From assembly GCA_017455205.1 (NCBI GenBank), contig JAFTBM010000023.1, positions 1 to 50,214 on the forward strand: DNA of 50,214 bases, in the 5' to 3' direction. Positions 19,198 through 28,271 of the stretch are shown piece by piece. Below the pieces are notes generated by a model, which had not been told where the DNA came from, ran no database searches, and was given only the letters and a program-made list of their open reading frames with translations. The DNA comes from Bacteroidales bacterium. Its GTDB lineage: Bacteria; Bacteroidota; Bacteroidia; Bacteroidales; P3. Made by a program: the position numbers and the translations under genes. Numbering within the stretch: the first letter of the stretch is position 1; the number at the start of each line of letters is the position of its first letter.

Positions 19198-20739
19198 TTA
19201 ATTGTTTATTTTCAGGTGGTAGACGAGCACCATTCGGGTGCCTATGCGCCCTCCGTCGCCCAGCACGCCAAATGCCTGCTCGGAGGGAAGGATGACGGTG
19301 GCATCGCTGCCGCGACGGAGCGACCGCAGGGCCATATCAATGCCGCGGTTGGGCTGCAGACGCCCGACGCAGAGGGTGTCCGTGCGGTCGGTGTAGAGGG
19401 GGGTGCCACCGAGGTCTTCCACGGTGTAGACCACGCTCACCGTGTCGCCGCAAGCGAGCGTGGAGCCGTGGCCTACGGCGGTCAGGTGCACCCGTGTGCC
19501 ACCATCTATCTGCGTAGCCTGCCAGTTGCGGCGAGCCAGGTAGGCCTCAATCTGGGTAGCCTCACTGCCCGCGATGTAGCGATTAGCGTTGATGAGGTTC
19601 TCCTGCACGGAGGGGGTGGGGGAGGTGGGAAGGTCGACCACGGGGGTGCGTCGGCAGGCGGTGCCGACTATGAGCAGCAGGGGGAGGAGCAGCAGCAGGA
19701 AGTGGTGCTTGATGGCGGCCATCGTCTCGGCCAAACCGAGCGAGCTGGTGGCTCCAGCGGCACGCTCGTGGCCGCCGCCACCAAAGAGCTGGGAAGCTAT
19801 CTGGCTGACGTCGTATTGGCCCCTCGAGCGGAACGAGACGCGGGTGCAGTCGCCCTCCTCGCGTGCCAGGACGGCACAGTCTATGTCGCGCAGCCGCATC
19901 ACCTCGTTGATAAGTCCGCTAATGTCGGCACTCGACACGCCGTAGGCCTCCATCTCGGCCTTTGGCAGGGCCATCAGGACCAAGCGACGGTCGGGGTAGA
20001 AGGTGAGCAGGCTGTCCATCGCATGGCCGAAGAAGCGCAGCCGTGCTTCGGAGTAGACGTTGTGGATTCGGTGGTTAATCTCAATCGGGTCGATGCCGTA
20101 GCGCAGGAGGCTGGCTGCGGCCAGGTAGAGCGAGGGGCGTGTGTTGCTGTAGGTGAAGGTGCCAGTGTCGGTGCAGATGCCTGTGAAGAGGCAGGTGGCC
20201 GCATCGGTGGTGAATATCTCGGAGCCGAAGGCGGTGGACATCAGCCAGTAGACCAATTCGCAGGTGCTGGAGATCTCTGGTTCGGAGATGGCCAAGTGGA
20301 AGTCGGCGAGGTTGGGCGCCAAGTGGTGGTCAATGAGCATCCGCCGTGCGGTGGACTGCTGCAGCAGTGGAGCCAGGCTTTCGGTGCGGGCAAAGGTGTT
20401 GAGGTCGAGGAGAATGATGAGGTCTGCCTCGGCGATAGCCTTGCGGCAAGCCTCGGGCTGCGTCTGCCCATTGAGTATGTGGTCGGCTCCAGGCAGCCAA
20501 TCGAGCGTGTCGGGGCAGCCGTCGGGCAGGAGCATAGTGGTCTGAGCCGTGGTGGCCTTTGCGAGCAGGTGGGACATGCCCGTGAGCGAACCCACAGCGT
20601 CGCCATCGGCGTGGAGGTGTGCCACCATCACGATTCGCGAGGCCGAGGTGAGCGTCTGCTTCACCGCCGTGCTGTCCCAGCCGTTGTCGAAATGAGCCTC
20701 TATGGTTTGATTAATATTCATATTTGTAGTCAATTGCAT
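19198..20739 (-). CDS. nrnA: NrnA-type DHH phosphoesterase fused to an FKBP lipoprotein domain
   Basis: One 513-residue frame carries two unlike proteins. Residues 1-345 are a DHH/DHHA1 phosphoesterase of the NrnA type (oligoribonuclease / 3'-phosphoadenosine phosphatase). It has HADGDAVGS (43-51), LLDLNT, the DHH motif in LIDHHLAP and GGGGHERAAG (320-329). Residues from 340 read MAAIKHHFLLLLLP then LLLIVGTAC, a lipoprotein signal peptide, followed by a FKBP domain to the end. There is no stop between them. Either one fused polypeptide is made, or translation restarts at ATG 19722 to give a 174-residue lipoprotein that resembles GldI-like proteins. A second start for NrnA at 20721 (MNINQTIEA) is possible. 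Confidence 0.8.
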   Translation of the reverse strand: MQLTTNMNINQTIEAHFDNGWDSTAVKQTLTSASRIVMVAHLHADGDAVGSLTGMSHLLAKATTAQTTMLLPDGCPDTLDWLPGADHILNGQTQPEACRKAIAEADLIILLDLNTFARTESLAPLLQQSTARRMLIDHHLAPNLADFHLAISEPEISSTCELVYWLMSTAFGSEIFTTDAATCLFTGICTDTGTFTYSNTRPSLYLAAASLLRYGIDPIEINHRIHNVYSEARLRFFGHAMDSLLTFYPDRRLVLMALPKAEMEAYGVSSADISGLINEVMRLRDIDCAVLAREEGDCTRVSFRSRGQYDVSQIASQLFGGGGHERAAGATSSLGLAETMAAIKHHFLLLLLPLLLIVGTACRRTPVVDLPTSPTPSVQENLINANRYIAGSEATQIEAYLARRNWQATQIDGGTRVHLTAVGHGSTLACGDTVSVVYTVEDLGGTPLYTDRTDTLCVGRLQPNRGIDMALRSLRRGSDATVILPSEQAFGVLGDGGRIGTRMVLVYHLKINN

Positions 20740-20765
20740 TGACCGTGGCAGTCAACTTTCGAGTG

Positions 20766-20797
20766 CAAATATACGCAATAATTCTCAAAGTGGGCAA
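20766..20797 (-). promoter_or_regulatory. Promoter of the nrnA-FKBP-adk operon
   Basis: On the minus strand, TTG (plus 20795-20797), a 21-nt spacer and TATATTTG (plus 20766-20773) fit the Bacteroidota consensus. The -7 box lies 27 bp before the ATG at 20739. Confidence 0.65.
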
Positions 20798-20893
20798 TCT
20801 TTCGTCGGCGTGGCAGTGGTGGCGAGGCGAAAACTGCCGAGAATGCCGCCTCAAATTGCCCCCATTTTTCCCCCTTTCCGAGGGGGACTTGGT

Positions 20894-20973
20894 CCGTGTC
20901 ATCTCCGTGTCATCTCCGTGTCACCTCCGTGTCACCTCCGACTCGGGTCGGACATGCCACGGCGATGGCACGC
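20894..20973. repeat. 11-bp tandem repeat array with central hairpin (copy 1)
   Basis: Four 11-mers (CCGTGTCATCT twice, then CCGTGTCACCT twice) run 20894-20937. They are followed by a small palindrome CCGACTCGGGTCGG (20938-20951) and then two decayed units in the inverted orientation (20952-20973). The preceding GGACTTGGT also occurs before the copy at 36169-36270. It lies in the 508-bp gene-free stretch before the cyclophilin gene. Confidence 0.85.
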
Positions 20974-21247
20974 TCCAGGGGTGGCTCTGATGCGGAGGAA
21001 GTGGCTTGGGAATTCTCCTCGTGCAGAAGCAGGATTCCGATGCTGGCAACAATGGCATCCTGTGCTTGCCGCTGGGCGTGGCCACTATCCCCGAAATAGA
21101 TTGAAAGTGCCAAGAAAGAGTGGGAAAAGAAAATTAACAAAAAAAAATTAACACTTCACACAATATATCGCCTCAAGGGCTGTTATAAAGGCAAGAAAAC
21201 AGGAAGTGGATAGCCGCAGAACAGATAGAAAACAAACAGAAGATACG
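20974..21247 (+). other. Remainder of the spacer before the cyclophilin gene
   Basis: I see no gene here. The last 110 bases are A-rich with runs of AAAAATTAAC and probably hold the promoter and leader of the cyclophilin gene, but no consensus TAnnTTTG box was found. Confidence 0.4.
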
Positions 21248-21709
21248 ATGAAAGCAATTATCAAGACCTCAAAAGGCACTATGCATGCCACGCTTTATGC
21301 CCAGGAGGTGCCAGGGACGGTGGCCAACTTTGTGAAGCTTGCCAAGTCGGGTTTTTACGACGGCTTGCGGTTTCACCGTGTGATACCCGATTTCGTCATC
21401 CAAGGTGGATGCCCTTTCAGCCGCGAGCTGGGCGACCCGAGGGTGGGAACGGGCGGCCCAGGATGGACGATTAAGTGCGAGACCAGCGCACCGCTGCAGC
21501 GGCACGACCGCGGGGTGCTCAGCATGGCTCATGCGGGCAAGGATACGGGGGGCAGCCAGTTTTTTGTGTGCCATAATCGGATGAACACGCAGCACCTCGA
21601 TGGTGTACACACCTGCTTTGGCAGGGTGGACGAGGCCGACTGGAAGGTGATTGATGCCATTCGCGCTGGCGACGTGATTGAGAGCATCACGATTGAGGAT
21701 GAGGAGTAA
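21248..21709 (+). CDS. Cyclophilin-type peptidyl-prolyl isomerase
   Basis: This 153-residue cytoplasmic cyclophilin speeds cis-trans isomerisation at proline. Key segments are [13 protein letters not shown] with the catalytic Arg at about 38, then [19 protein letters not shown] and [12 protein letters not shown], all in family order. It has no signal peptide. The ATG at 21248 gives the standard start ([12 protein letters not shown]). It is 18 bp upstream of the response-regulator gene. Confidence 0.92.
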   Translation: MKAIIKTSKGTMHATLYAQEVPGTVANFVKLAKSGFYDGLRFHRVIPDFVIQGGCPFSRELGDPRVGTGGPGWTIKCETSAPLQRHDRGVLSMAHAGKDTGGSQFFVCHNRMNTQHLDGVHTCFGRVDEADWKVIDAIRAGDVIESITIEDEE

Positions 21710-21727
21710 AACCAAATAGCAAAAGAT

Positions 21728-22420
21728 ATGAACCTCGGAATTAAACTGTTGGTGGCGGAAGACGACCCCAATCTCGGTACGATACTGAAAGCCTATCTGA
21801 CGCAGAAGGGCTACACGGTGGTATGGGTGAAAGATGGCGGCGAGGCACTGTCGGCGTTTGATAACGAGGACGTGGATGCCTGCCTGCTTGATGTGATGAT
21901 GCCAGTCAAGGACGGTTTTGCCGTAGCCAAAGAAATCAGACGGATTGACAAAAAAGTGCCCATCCTGTTTCTCACTGCCAAAAACCTTGAGGCCGACAAG
22001 CTTAAGGGCTTCGAGGTGGGAGCCGACGACTATATCACCAAGCCCTTCTCGATGGAGGAACTCTTGGCGCGCATCAATGCCACGATGCGTCGCTCGCTGA
22101 GCGAGGATAGGATAGACAAGAACGTCTTCCGCATAGGCAGCTTCACCTTCGACTATGTGCATCAGACCCTCACCATTGGCGATAAGTCGCAGCGGCTGAC
22201 GGCCAAGGAGTGCGACCTGCTGCGGATGTTTGCTATCAACTTCGGCCAGTTGGTCGACCGCAACACCACGCTGCAGCGCGTCTGGGGCGACGACAGCTAT
22301 TTTGCTGCCCGCTCGATGGATGTCTACATCACCAAGCTGCGGAAATACCTCAAAGCCGACCCCACGGTGGAGATAGTCAATGTGCATGGTGTAGGTTTTA
22401 AGCTGACCACCAAAGAATAG
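21728..22420 (+). CDS. OmpR/PhoB-family response regulator (RprY-like)
   Basis: This 230-residue DNA-binding response regulator has a receiver domain at 1-120 with acidic residues E11, D12 and D13, phospho-acceptor D55 in DACLLDVMMP and the conserved lysine in ITKPFSM. A winged-helix output domain at about 135-228 ends GVGFKL. It resembles RprY of Bacteroides. No histidine kinase gene is next to it, so its partner must lie elsewhere. It is followed 14 bp later by the metallo-hydrolase gene. Confidence 0.9.
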   Translation: MNLGIKLLVAEDDPNLGTILKAYLTQKGYTVVWVKDGGEALSAFDNEDVDACLLDVMMPVKDGFAVAKEIRRIDKKVPILFLTAKNLEADKLKGFEVGADDYITKPFSMEELLARINATMRRSLSEDRIDKNVFRIGSFTFDYVHQTLTIGDKSQRLTAKECDLLRMFAINFGQLVDRNTTLQRVWGDDSYFAARSMDVYITKLRKYLKADPTVEIVNVHGVGFKLTTKE

Positions 22421-22434
22421 ACAGCTGCAACGCG

Positions 22435-23205
22435 ATGAAGCTCACGTTTTTGGGTACAGGGACCTCGCAGGGTGTGCCAGTGATAGCATGCCACTGCGAG
22501 GTGTGCCGCTCGGCCGATGAGCGCGACCGCAGGCTGCGGACCAGTGCGATGCTCGAGGTGGAAGCAGGGGGCAGCACGAAGCGTTTGCTCTTCGACATAG
22601 GCCCCGACTTCCGCCAGCAGATGCTTCGCCACGAGGTGGAACGCCTGGATGCCATCCTCATCACCCATGCCCACCGCGACCACGTGGCGGGCATTGACGA
22701 TATCCGCGCCCTCAACTACGTGCAGCATGGCGAGTTGGCAGTCTACCTCAACGCAGAGGCTCAGCGGGCGCTTGTGCGCGACTATGCCTACATATTCTCT
22801 CCCCATCAGTACCCCGGCCTGCCCGAGGCGCACCTCCACACGGTGCAGGGCGAGTTTGAGGTCGAGGGAATCCGTATTATGCCCATTAGGGTGATGCATA
22901 AAGACTTGCCTGTGCTCGGATACAGGGTGGGGGAGATGGCCTACATCACCGATGCCAATCGCATTGAAGAGGAGGAGCTTGGCAAGCTTGCAGGGTTGAA
23001 GGTACTGGTGATAAACGCATTGCGGCAGGAACACCACTGGTCGCACTTCAACTTGGAGGAGGCACTGGGCATCATCGAGCAGGTAAAGCCGCAGCGAGCC
23101 TACCTGACCCATATCAGCCACGAGATGGGATGCTACGCACAGGTGGAACCTACGCTCCCCAGCAATGTCCATTTAGCTTACGATAACTTGGAGGTCAAGA
23201 TATGA
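22435..23205 (+). CDS. MBL-fold metallo-hydrolase (PhnP-like)
   Basis: This 256-residue metallo-beta-lactamase-fold hydrolase has the metal motif THAHRDHVAG (about 75-84). The early GTGTSQGVPV segment and an upstream CHCEVC cysteine group are typical of the PhnP-like phosphodiesterase branch. Later metal ligands appear as ITDAN and LTHISHEMG. The substrate is unknown; cyclic phosphodiesters are the known PhnP substrate class. Its stop overlaps the glycosyltransferase start by 4 bp (ATGA), which begins a run of overlapped genes. Confidence 0.87.
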   Translation: MKLTFLGTGTSQGVPVIACHCEVCRSADERDRRLRTSAMLEVEAGGSTKRLLFDIGPDFRQQMLRHEVERLDAILITHAHRDHVAGIDDIRALNYVQHGELAVYLNAEAQRALVRDYAYIFSPHQYPGLPEAHLHTVQGEFEVEGIRIMPIRVMHKDLPVLGYRVGEMAYITDANRIEEEELGKLAGLKVLVINALRQEHHWSHFNLEEALGIIEQVKPQRAYLTHISHEMGCYAQVEPTLPSNVHLAYDNLEVKI

Positions 23206-24128
23206 TATCGGTCTGCATCCCCATCCACGACTACTACGTCTACCCCCTCGTGCGTCGGCTGGCCAACGAGGTGGAGAAGCTCAACAGCGGCCAAGTGGAA
23301 ATCGTCTGCATTGACGACCACTCGGCAGCACACTATCTGACGCAGAACAAAGGCATTGCCGACATAGCCGACTATTACCTGCTGGGCAAAAACATCGGGC
23401 GGGCACGCATTCGCAACCTTTTTTTGAAGTATACCAAAGGCGACTACCTGCTCTTCCTCGACTGCGATTCCGAGGTGCCGCAGTTCTTCCTAAAGAACTA
23501 CCTCAAATGCATCAACCGAGAGCAACCGCAGGTGGTGGTCGGTGGGCGGACTTACGACAAGCGTGGGCAAGACAGTGAGCACTACCTCCGCTATCTGTAC
23601 GGAAGCAAGACCGAGGGGCGCACAGCGGAGAAACGGCGTCAGCACCCCTACCAGTCGTTTATGACCAACAACTTCATGGTGCGGCGCGAGGTGCTGGAAA
23701 AGGTGCGTTTCGATGAGCGCTTGGTGAAATATGGCCACGAAGATACCCTTTTCGGCTACCGTCTGCAGCAGCAGGGAATACCCATCACGCACATTGACAA
23801 TCAGGTGGTCAACGGCCACATAGAAGGCAACGCCGAGTTCCTGCACAAGTCGGTGGAGGCTGTCGAGAATCTTGCCCTGATATATGGAACTATGTGGGAA
23901 GACCAAAGCTTCTGCCAGTCGGTGCGCCTGCTGAGGGCCTATGGCAAGGTGCGTCGCTGGAAGCTGCAGGGGGCAGTCTACTGGCTCTTCAAGCTGTTGA
24001 AAAATCCGCTTGAAGAACATTTTGTCCGTGGTACGGGCATCAGCATTGCACAATTCAACTTCTACAAGCTCGGCTTGTTTATCAAGAACATCAATTATCC
24101 AAAACCAACGGAAGATACAGACTTATGA
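23202..24128 (+). CDS. Family 2 glycosyltransferase
   Basis: This 308-residue GT-A glycosyltransferase has an N-terminal Rossmann-like domain. It shows SVCIPIHDYY, the acidic CIDDHS, GRARIRNLFL and the DxD-type FLDCDSE (about 85-91) that binds the metal and nucleotide sugar. Later, YGHEDTLFGYRLQ resembles the acceptor-side ED motif. The acceptor is unknown. It overlaps both neighbours by 4 bp, so it is translated together with the metallo-hydrolase and the MORN protein. No other sugar-polymer genes are seen nearby. Confidence 0.88.
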   Translation: MISVCIPIHDYYVYPLVRRLANEVEKLNSGQVEIVCIDDHSAAHYLTQNKGIADIADYYLLGKNIGRARIRNLFLKYTKGDYLLFLDCDSEVPQFFLKNYLKCINREQPQVVVGGRTYDKRGQDSEHYLRYLYGSKTEGRTAEKRRQHPYQSFMTNNFMVRREVLEKVRFDERLVKYGHEDTLFGYRLQQQGIPITHIDNQVVNGHIEGNAEFLHKSVEAVENLALIYGTMWEDQSFCQSVRLLRAYGKVRRWKLQGAVYWLFKLLKNPLEEHFVRGTGISIAQFNFYKLGLFIKNINYPKPTEDTDL

Positions 24129-24823
24129 AGACAGCGCTCAAATCGGGTCTACTGGTAGCCGCAACGATGCTTATGGCACTTACGACCAGTGCACAAGTGG
24201 TTGAAACCACTGAATACGACGATGGTCGCGTCTATACTGGCCAGCGCGACGGCAAGGGCAAAATCAACGGACAAGGCATGATGACTTGGCCCAACGGCGA
24301 CCGCTACGAAGGGCAGTGGAAGAAAGGCAACCAAGAGGGGGAAGGCACCTACTACTGGGCTAACGGATTGGTGTATACTGGCCAGTGGAAGAAGAACATG
24401 ATCAATGGGCACGGCATTTTCCGTTTCCCCAATGGCAGCGTCATGGAGGGCGACTGGAAAGGCATGGGGACTGGCACGGGAAGTTTGCTTATGGCCGATG
24501 GCTCACGCTACGATGGCCAGTTCATCGGTGGGCTCTGCCATGGGCAAGGCGTGTGGGAATGCGATGATTATCGCTATGAAGGCAACTACGTCAAGGGGCA
24601 CCGAACGGGCTTTGGCAAAATCCGCCTCAAGAGTGGTGAGACCTACGAGGGCAACTGGAACAACGACTTCCGCCAGGGGCAGGGTACAGCTATCTATCCC
24701 GATGGTGCACACTATGAAGGGGGATGGCTCAACGATAAATACGAGGGACAGGGTCGCTACGTCAATGCCGAGGGCATAGTCGTGGAAGGCATGTTCCGCA
24801 ACGGTAAGATAGTCGAACAATGA
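24125..24823 (+). CDS. Exported MORN-repeat protein
   Basis: This 232-residue protein has a signal peptide (about 1-22, ending TSAQ) and then about eight MORN repeats filling the rest (pattern YEGxWxxGxxxGxGxxxWxNGxxY). MORN repeats form an elongated beta ladder and often mediate contact with lipids or proteins; the partner here is unknown. The gene overlaps the glycosyltransferase and the next lipoprotein gene by 4 bp on each side, which implies linked expression. Confidence 0.9.
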   Translation: MKTALKSGLLVAATMLMALTTSAQVVETTEYDDGRVYTGQRDGKGKINGQGMMTWPNGDRYEGQWKKGNQEGEGTYYWANGLVYTGQWKKNMINGHGIFRFPNGSVMEGDWKGMGTGTGSLLMADGSRYDGQFIGGLCHGQGVWECDDYRYEGNYVKGHRTGFGKIRLKSGETYEGNWNNDFRQGQGTAIYPDGAHYEGGWLNDKYEGQGRYVNAEGIVVEGMFRNGKIVEQ

Positions 24824-25683
24824 GGCAATTAGCACTCATCTTCTGCACAGCTGCAGTCCTATGCACTGGCTGTATGGGTGGCAGGTTCATCTCGGCAGAT
24901 GCCGACTTGGAAGAAATCTTCAAGGGCAAGACCTACTACGAGGTGGTAGACGACTTCGGCCGCCCTAATGCAACCCAGCACGACGGACGTGAAGGCACAA
25001 AGGTGGCCTACAACTTCGTCTCGCTCAGCGGTACCAGGGCGGCTCAGCTCTACGAGCGGTATCACCTGCGCAATCGGGTTACACACAGCGAAGGCTTCCC
25101 CTCGGGCGGCATCACCTTCTTCTTCGACGCTAACATGCGGTGCTATGCCGTGGACAGCGACTTTCAGCGCGAGCGTACCAAGCAGGACAAGCCCGTGGCC
25201 GCTGCACGCCACGAGGACTTGCGGCGGCCTATGCACATTACCCCTCGCATTCCTCGTACCCTCAATGTCCCCCACATTGAGGGAAAAAGCCCCTATGCCG
25301 AGGCCGTCAGCATTGAACGGGTGGAAGTGGAGCGAGACTTCACGAAAATCTACTTCACCTATAAGAGCCGCACCCCTCGCCACCAGTCGAAAACCAATGA
25401 TGGCATCTACATTATGCCCGATGTCTATATTGAGAATTGCACCACTGGCGAGCGCTACGCACTGAAAGACCATTCGGGAATCACGCTCTACCCCTACCGC
25501 ACCCACTTCGCCCAAAACGTCGGTGGATTCGATATGCTATCCTATTCGCTCACATTCGAGCCTGTGGCTACCGACACCGAGTACATCAACCTTGTGGAAC
25601 CTGGCCACTCGGGATATAACTTCTATCAGATTGACATTCGCACCCCGATGACCGACAAGTCGGAGCTGAAAAACGAGAAATAA
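24820..25683 (+). CDS. Lipoprotein of unknown function
   Basis: I do not recognise a family for the whole protein. The 287 residues begin with a lipoprotein signal (LCTGC, Cys18). Residues about 30-110 (TYYEVVDDFGRPNATQHDG...) look like a small domain seen at the N-terminus of some Bacteroidota lipoproteins that track outer-membrane assembly factors, but this is only a resemblance. The rest is beta-rich. It follows the MORN gene with a 4-bp overlap and is 13 bp before the S9 peptidase gene. Confidence 0.72.
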   Translation: MRQLALIFCTAAVLCTGCMGGRFISADADLEEIFKGKTYYEVVDDFGRPNATQHDGREGTKVAYNFVSLSGTRAAQLYERYHLRNRVTHSEGFPSGGITFFFDANMRCYAVDSDFQRERTKQDKPVAAARHEDLRRPMHITPRIPRTLNVPHIEGKSPYAEAVSIERVEVERDFTKIYFTYKSRTPRHQSKTNDGIYIMPDVYIENCTTGERYALKDHSGITLYPYRTHFAQNVGGFDMLSYSLTFEPVATDTEYINLVEPGHSGYNFYQIDIRTPMTDKSELKNEK

Positions 25684-25696
25684 ACCACACCAGCAG

Positions 25697-27808
25697 ATGA
25701 ACACACGACTTCTACTCATCCAAGCTCTCGCCATAGGAGGGCTTGTGGCTTGTCGTCCAGCAGCCACAGAGCCAGCCCCTATTGATGTGCAACCCCTCGC
25801 TATCGAGAACGGACGCTTCACGCCCGAGGTGATGTGGGGCATGGGGCAGCTTGCAGGCTACGCCGTCAGCCCCGACGGGCTGCAAGTGGCCTACGGTGTG
25901 AGGTATGTTGATATGAACGAGAATAAAGGCAATACCGACCTCTACCTCCTTGCCACCGATGGCCTCACCCAGCCTGTGCGCCTTACCCGCACTGCTGCCT
26001 CGGAGGGCAACCTCACTTGGCAGGACGACCACACACTCATCTTCTCGCGCGGCAATCAAATCCTCTCGATGGACATATCCTCGCAGCGTGAAGCCCTTGT
26101 GGGCGAAATTGCAGGTGGATTTGAAGGCTTCAAGCTTGCCCCCGACCATTCTGCCATCGTCTATATCGCCACCGTTCCCGTCCCTCGCCCAGAGCGCTTC
26201 GCCAAACTCTACGCTGGCCTCAATCAGACCACGGGTCGCATCAACGAAGACCTCATGTACCGCCATTGGGACACTTGGGTCGATGATATTCCGCACCTCT
26301 TCTACGCTCCCATCATCGAGGGGAAAGTGGCTGCCGACCAGGCCGTAGACCTCCTCAAAGGTGAGCCATACGAAAGCCCTATGCGCCCATGGGGAGGCAC
26401 AGAGCAATTCAGCTTCAGCCCAGACTCGAAGCAAATCGCCTACACATGCCGCAAGAAAACAGGCTTCGACTATGCTCACTCCACCAATAGCGACATCTAC
26501 CTCTACGACATTGCCACTGGCGAGACGCACAACCTCTGCCCCGCCTTCGAAGGCTACGACCAGTGCCCCGTCTTCAGCCATAGCGGGAAGATGATGGCTT
26601 GGACAAGTATGGCTCGCGACGGCTACGAGAGCGACAAATCGCGCCTTATAGTCCTCGACCTCGAAAGTGGTCTCACCACCGACCTCACTGCCGACTTTGA
26701 CTATAACGTGGGTGGCCTCACTTGGACTGCCGACGACCGAGAAATCCTCGCCAACGTCCCCTATCGCGGCATGAACGAAATCTTCGCCTTCAACCTCCAG
26801 ACAAAGGCTATCCGCCAAATCACCCACAGCTACTACGACGTCAATGGCATCGCCTTGAGAGGAACCAAAATCGTAGCTCCGCAAGTCTCCATCCAGTCGC
26901 CCGCCGAGCTCTATGTCTACAGCCTTGCCGACAGCCTATCGCCCGGTCGTAAGCTCACTACCATCAACAGCGATGCCCTCTCACAGCTCCGCATGGGGCG
27001 TGTGGAAGAGCATTGGATACCCACCACCGATGGCAAGCAGATGCTCACCTGGCTTGTCTACCCCTACGATTATGACAGCACACGCACCTACCCCGCCATA
27101 CTCTATTGCCTCGGTGGACCGCAGGGCATGGTCAGCCAATCGTGGAGCACCCGCTGGAACCTCGAGCTTATGAGCGGTGCTGGCTACTTCGTCATCGCCC
27201 CCAACCGCCGTGGCTGTGTGGGATTTGGCTCGCAGTGGTGCGAGGAAATCAGCGGCGACTACGGTGGCCAGTGCATGCGCGACCTCACCTCCGCCACCGA
27301 CTACTTCGCCTCGCTCATGCCGCAAATCGACCGTGGCAGCATCGGCGCCACCGGAGCCTCATTTGGTGGCTACAGCGTCTACTGGCTCGCAGGGCACAAC
27401 CACGACATCAAGGGATACCCCGATGGCCAGCGCTTCCACGCACTGCTTGCCCACGACGGCATGTTCAACTTCGAGCAGCAGTACCTCGAAACCGAGGAAG
27501 CTTGGTTCACCAACTGGGACCTTGGCGGCCCCTATTGGGAACATAATCCACAGACAGCCCACAGCTATGCCAACTCTCCCCACCGCTTTGTCGATAAATG
27601 GAACGCACCGCTCTGCGTCATCCACTCCGAGCAGGACTTCCGCATCGTAGCCTCGCAGGGCATGGCAGCCTACAACGCAGCCCAGCTGCGCCACATCCCC
27701 AGCCGCTACCTCTACTTCCCCGACGAAAACCATTGGGTGCTTCGTCCGCAGAACAGCCTCCTTTGGCATCGCAACTTCATTGACTGGTTCGACCAATGGC
27801 TTAAATAG
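25697..27808 (+). CDS. S9-family serine peptidase (dipeptidyl/prolyl oligopeptidase type), lipoprotein
   Basis: This 703-residue exported peptidase has a lipoprotein signal (LVAC, Cys19), a beta-propeller domain built from TolB-like blades (about 50-430) and a C-terminal alpha/beta hydrolase domain. The catalytic triad is visible: S555 in GASFGGYS, D647 in SEQDFRI and H679 in DENHWV. Relatives remove dipeptides or act as acylaminoacyl peptidases and help feed on peptides. The preferred cleavage site cannot be told. A strong terminator at 27838-27874 closes the transcript that begins near the response regulator or the metallo-hydrolase. Confidence 0.92.
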   Translation: MNTRLLLIQALAIGGLVACRPAATEPAPIDVQPLAIENGRFTPEVMWGMGQLAGYAVSPDGLQVAYGVRYVDMNENKGNTDLYLLATDGLTQPVRLTRTAASEGNLTWQDDHTLIFSRGNQILSMDISSQREALVGEIAGGFEGFKLAPDHSAIVYIATVPVPRPERFAKLYAGLNQTTGRINEDLMYRHWDTWVDDIPHLFYAPIIEGKVAADQAVDLLKGEPYESPMRPWGGTEQFSFSPDSKQIAYTCRKKTGFDYAHSTNSDIYLYDIATGETHNLCPAFEGYDQCPVFSHSGKMMAWTSMARDGYESDKSRLIVLDLESGLTTDLTADFDYNVGGLTWTADDREILANVPYRGMNEIFAFNLQTKAIRQITHSYYDVNGIALRGTKIVAPQVSIQSPAELYVYSLADSLSPGRKLTTINSDALSQLRMGRVEEHWIPTTDGKQMLTWLVYPYDYDSTRTYPAILYCLGGPQGMVSQSWSTRWNLELMSGAGYFVIAPNRRGCVGFGSQWCEEISGDYGGQCMRDLTSATDYFASLMPQIDRGSIGATGASFGGYSVYWLAGHNHDIKGYPDGQRFHALLAHDGMFNFEQQYLETEEAWFTNWDLGGPYWEHNPQTAHSYANSPHRFVDKWNAPLCVIHSEQDFRIVASQGMAAYNAAQLRHIPSRYLYFPDENHWVLRPQNSLLWHRNFIDWFDQWLK

Positions 27809-27837
27809 CAGCTCCAAGGCTGAACGCCCGCTCCCTG

Positions 27838-27874
27838 CCGTCACATTCCCTCTGCCGAATGGGACGGTTTTTTT
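27838..27874 (+). terminator. Rho-independent terminator after the S9 peptidase
   Basis: The stem CCGTC/GACGG plus CATTC/GAATG, interrupted by one mismatch, closes an 8-nt loop and is followed by seven T residues (27868-27874). It is 29 bp past the stop codon. Confidence 0.9.
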
Positions 27875-28016
27875 GTTGTCTGCTGGCCAATAGCGATAAT
27901 AGCATATAACGGTTTTTATCCACCATACCAAGCCGTGCTGCGTCCGTAATAGAGGGCTGCGAGTTCAAATCAACAGGCATTTGCCAATTATTTGAAAATC
28001 AGAAAAATACAAAATT

Positions 28017-28137
28017 GGTAGGAGATGATTGCAATAAGCTCATTATCAGCCATTAAAAGTGACCATCTCCTTACCATCGCCTTATCATCTCCTACCTATC
28101 TCCTACCCATCCTTTTTCTGGGTAGGAGATGAGTAGG
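28017..28137. repeat. Dispersed hairpin repeat element, copy B
   Basis: The core 28056-28137 matches 8181-8262 at about 76 of 82 positions. The terminal stem pairs 28091-28108 with 28120-28137 (18 bp, one mismatch and one G-U) around an 11-nt loop. A competing 13-bp stem pairs 28017-28029 with 28084-28096. It fills most of the 463-bp space between the S9 peptidase terminator and the next gene, 135 bp upstream of that gene. Confidence 0.88.
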
Positions 28138-28271
28138 AATTGATAAGGAGTTGAGGTGGGGTTGGGACGAAGAAGTAGGCTTTGGGAAGGGAGGAGGGAT
28201 GGGGTAGGGTAGGGCTTGTTTTTTTTTATAGGTAAGGGCAATAATTGCGGTGGAGGGGCGTTTTGAGGGAG

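Noticed and set aside
19183-20742. 519-codon plus-strand frame opposite the NrnA-FKBP gene
   Set aside because: The minus strand has DHH, GGGGH and FKBP motifs in order; the plus frame has none.
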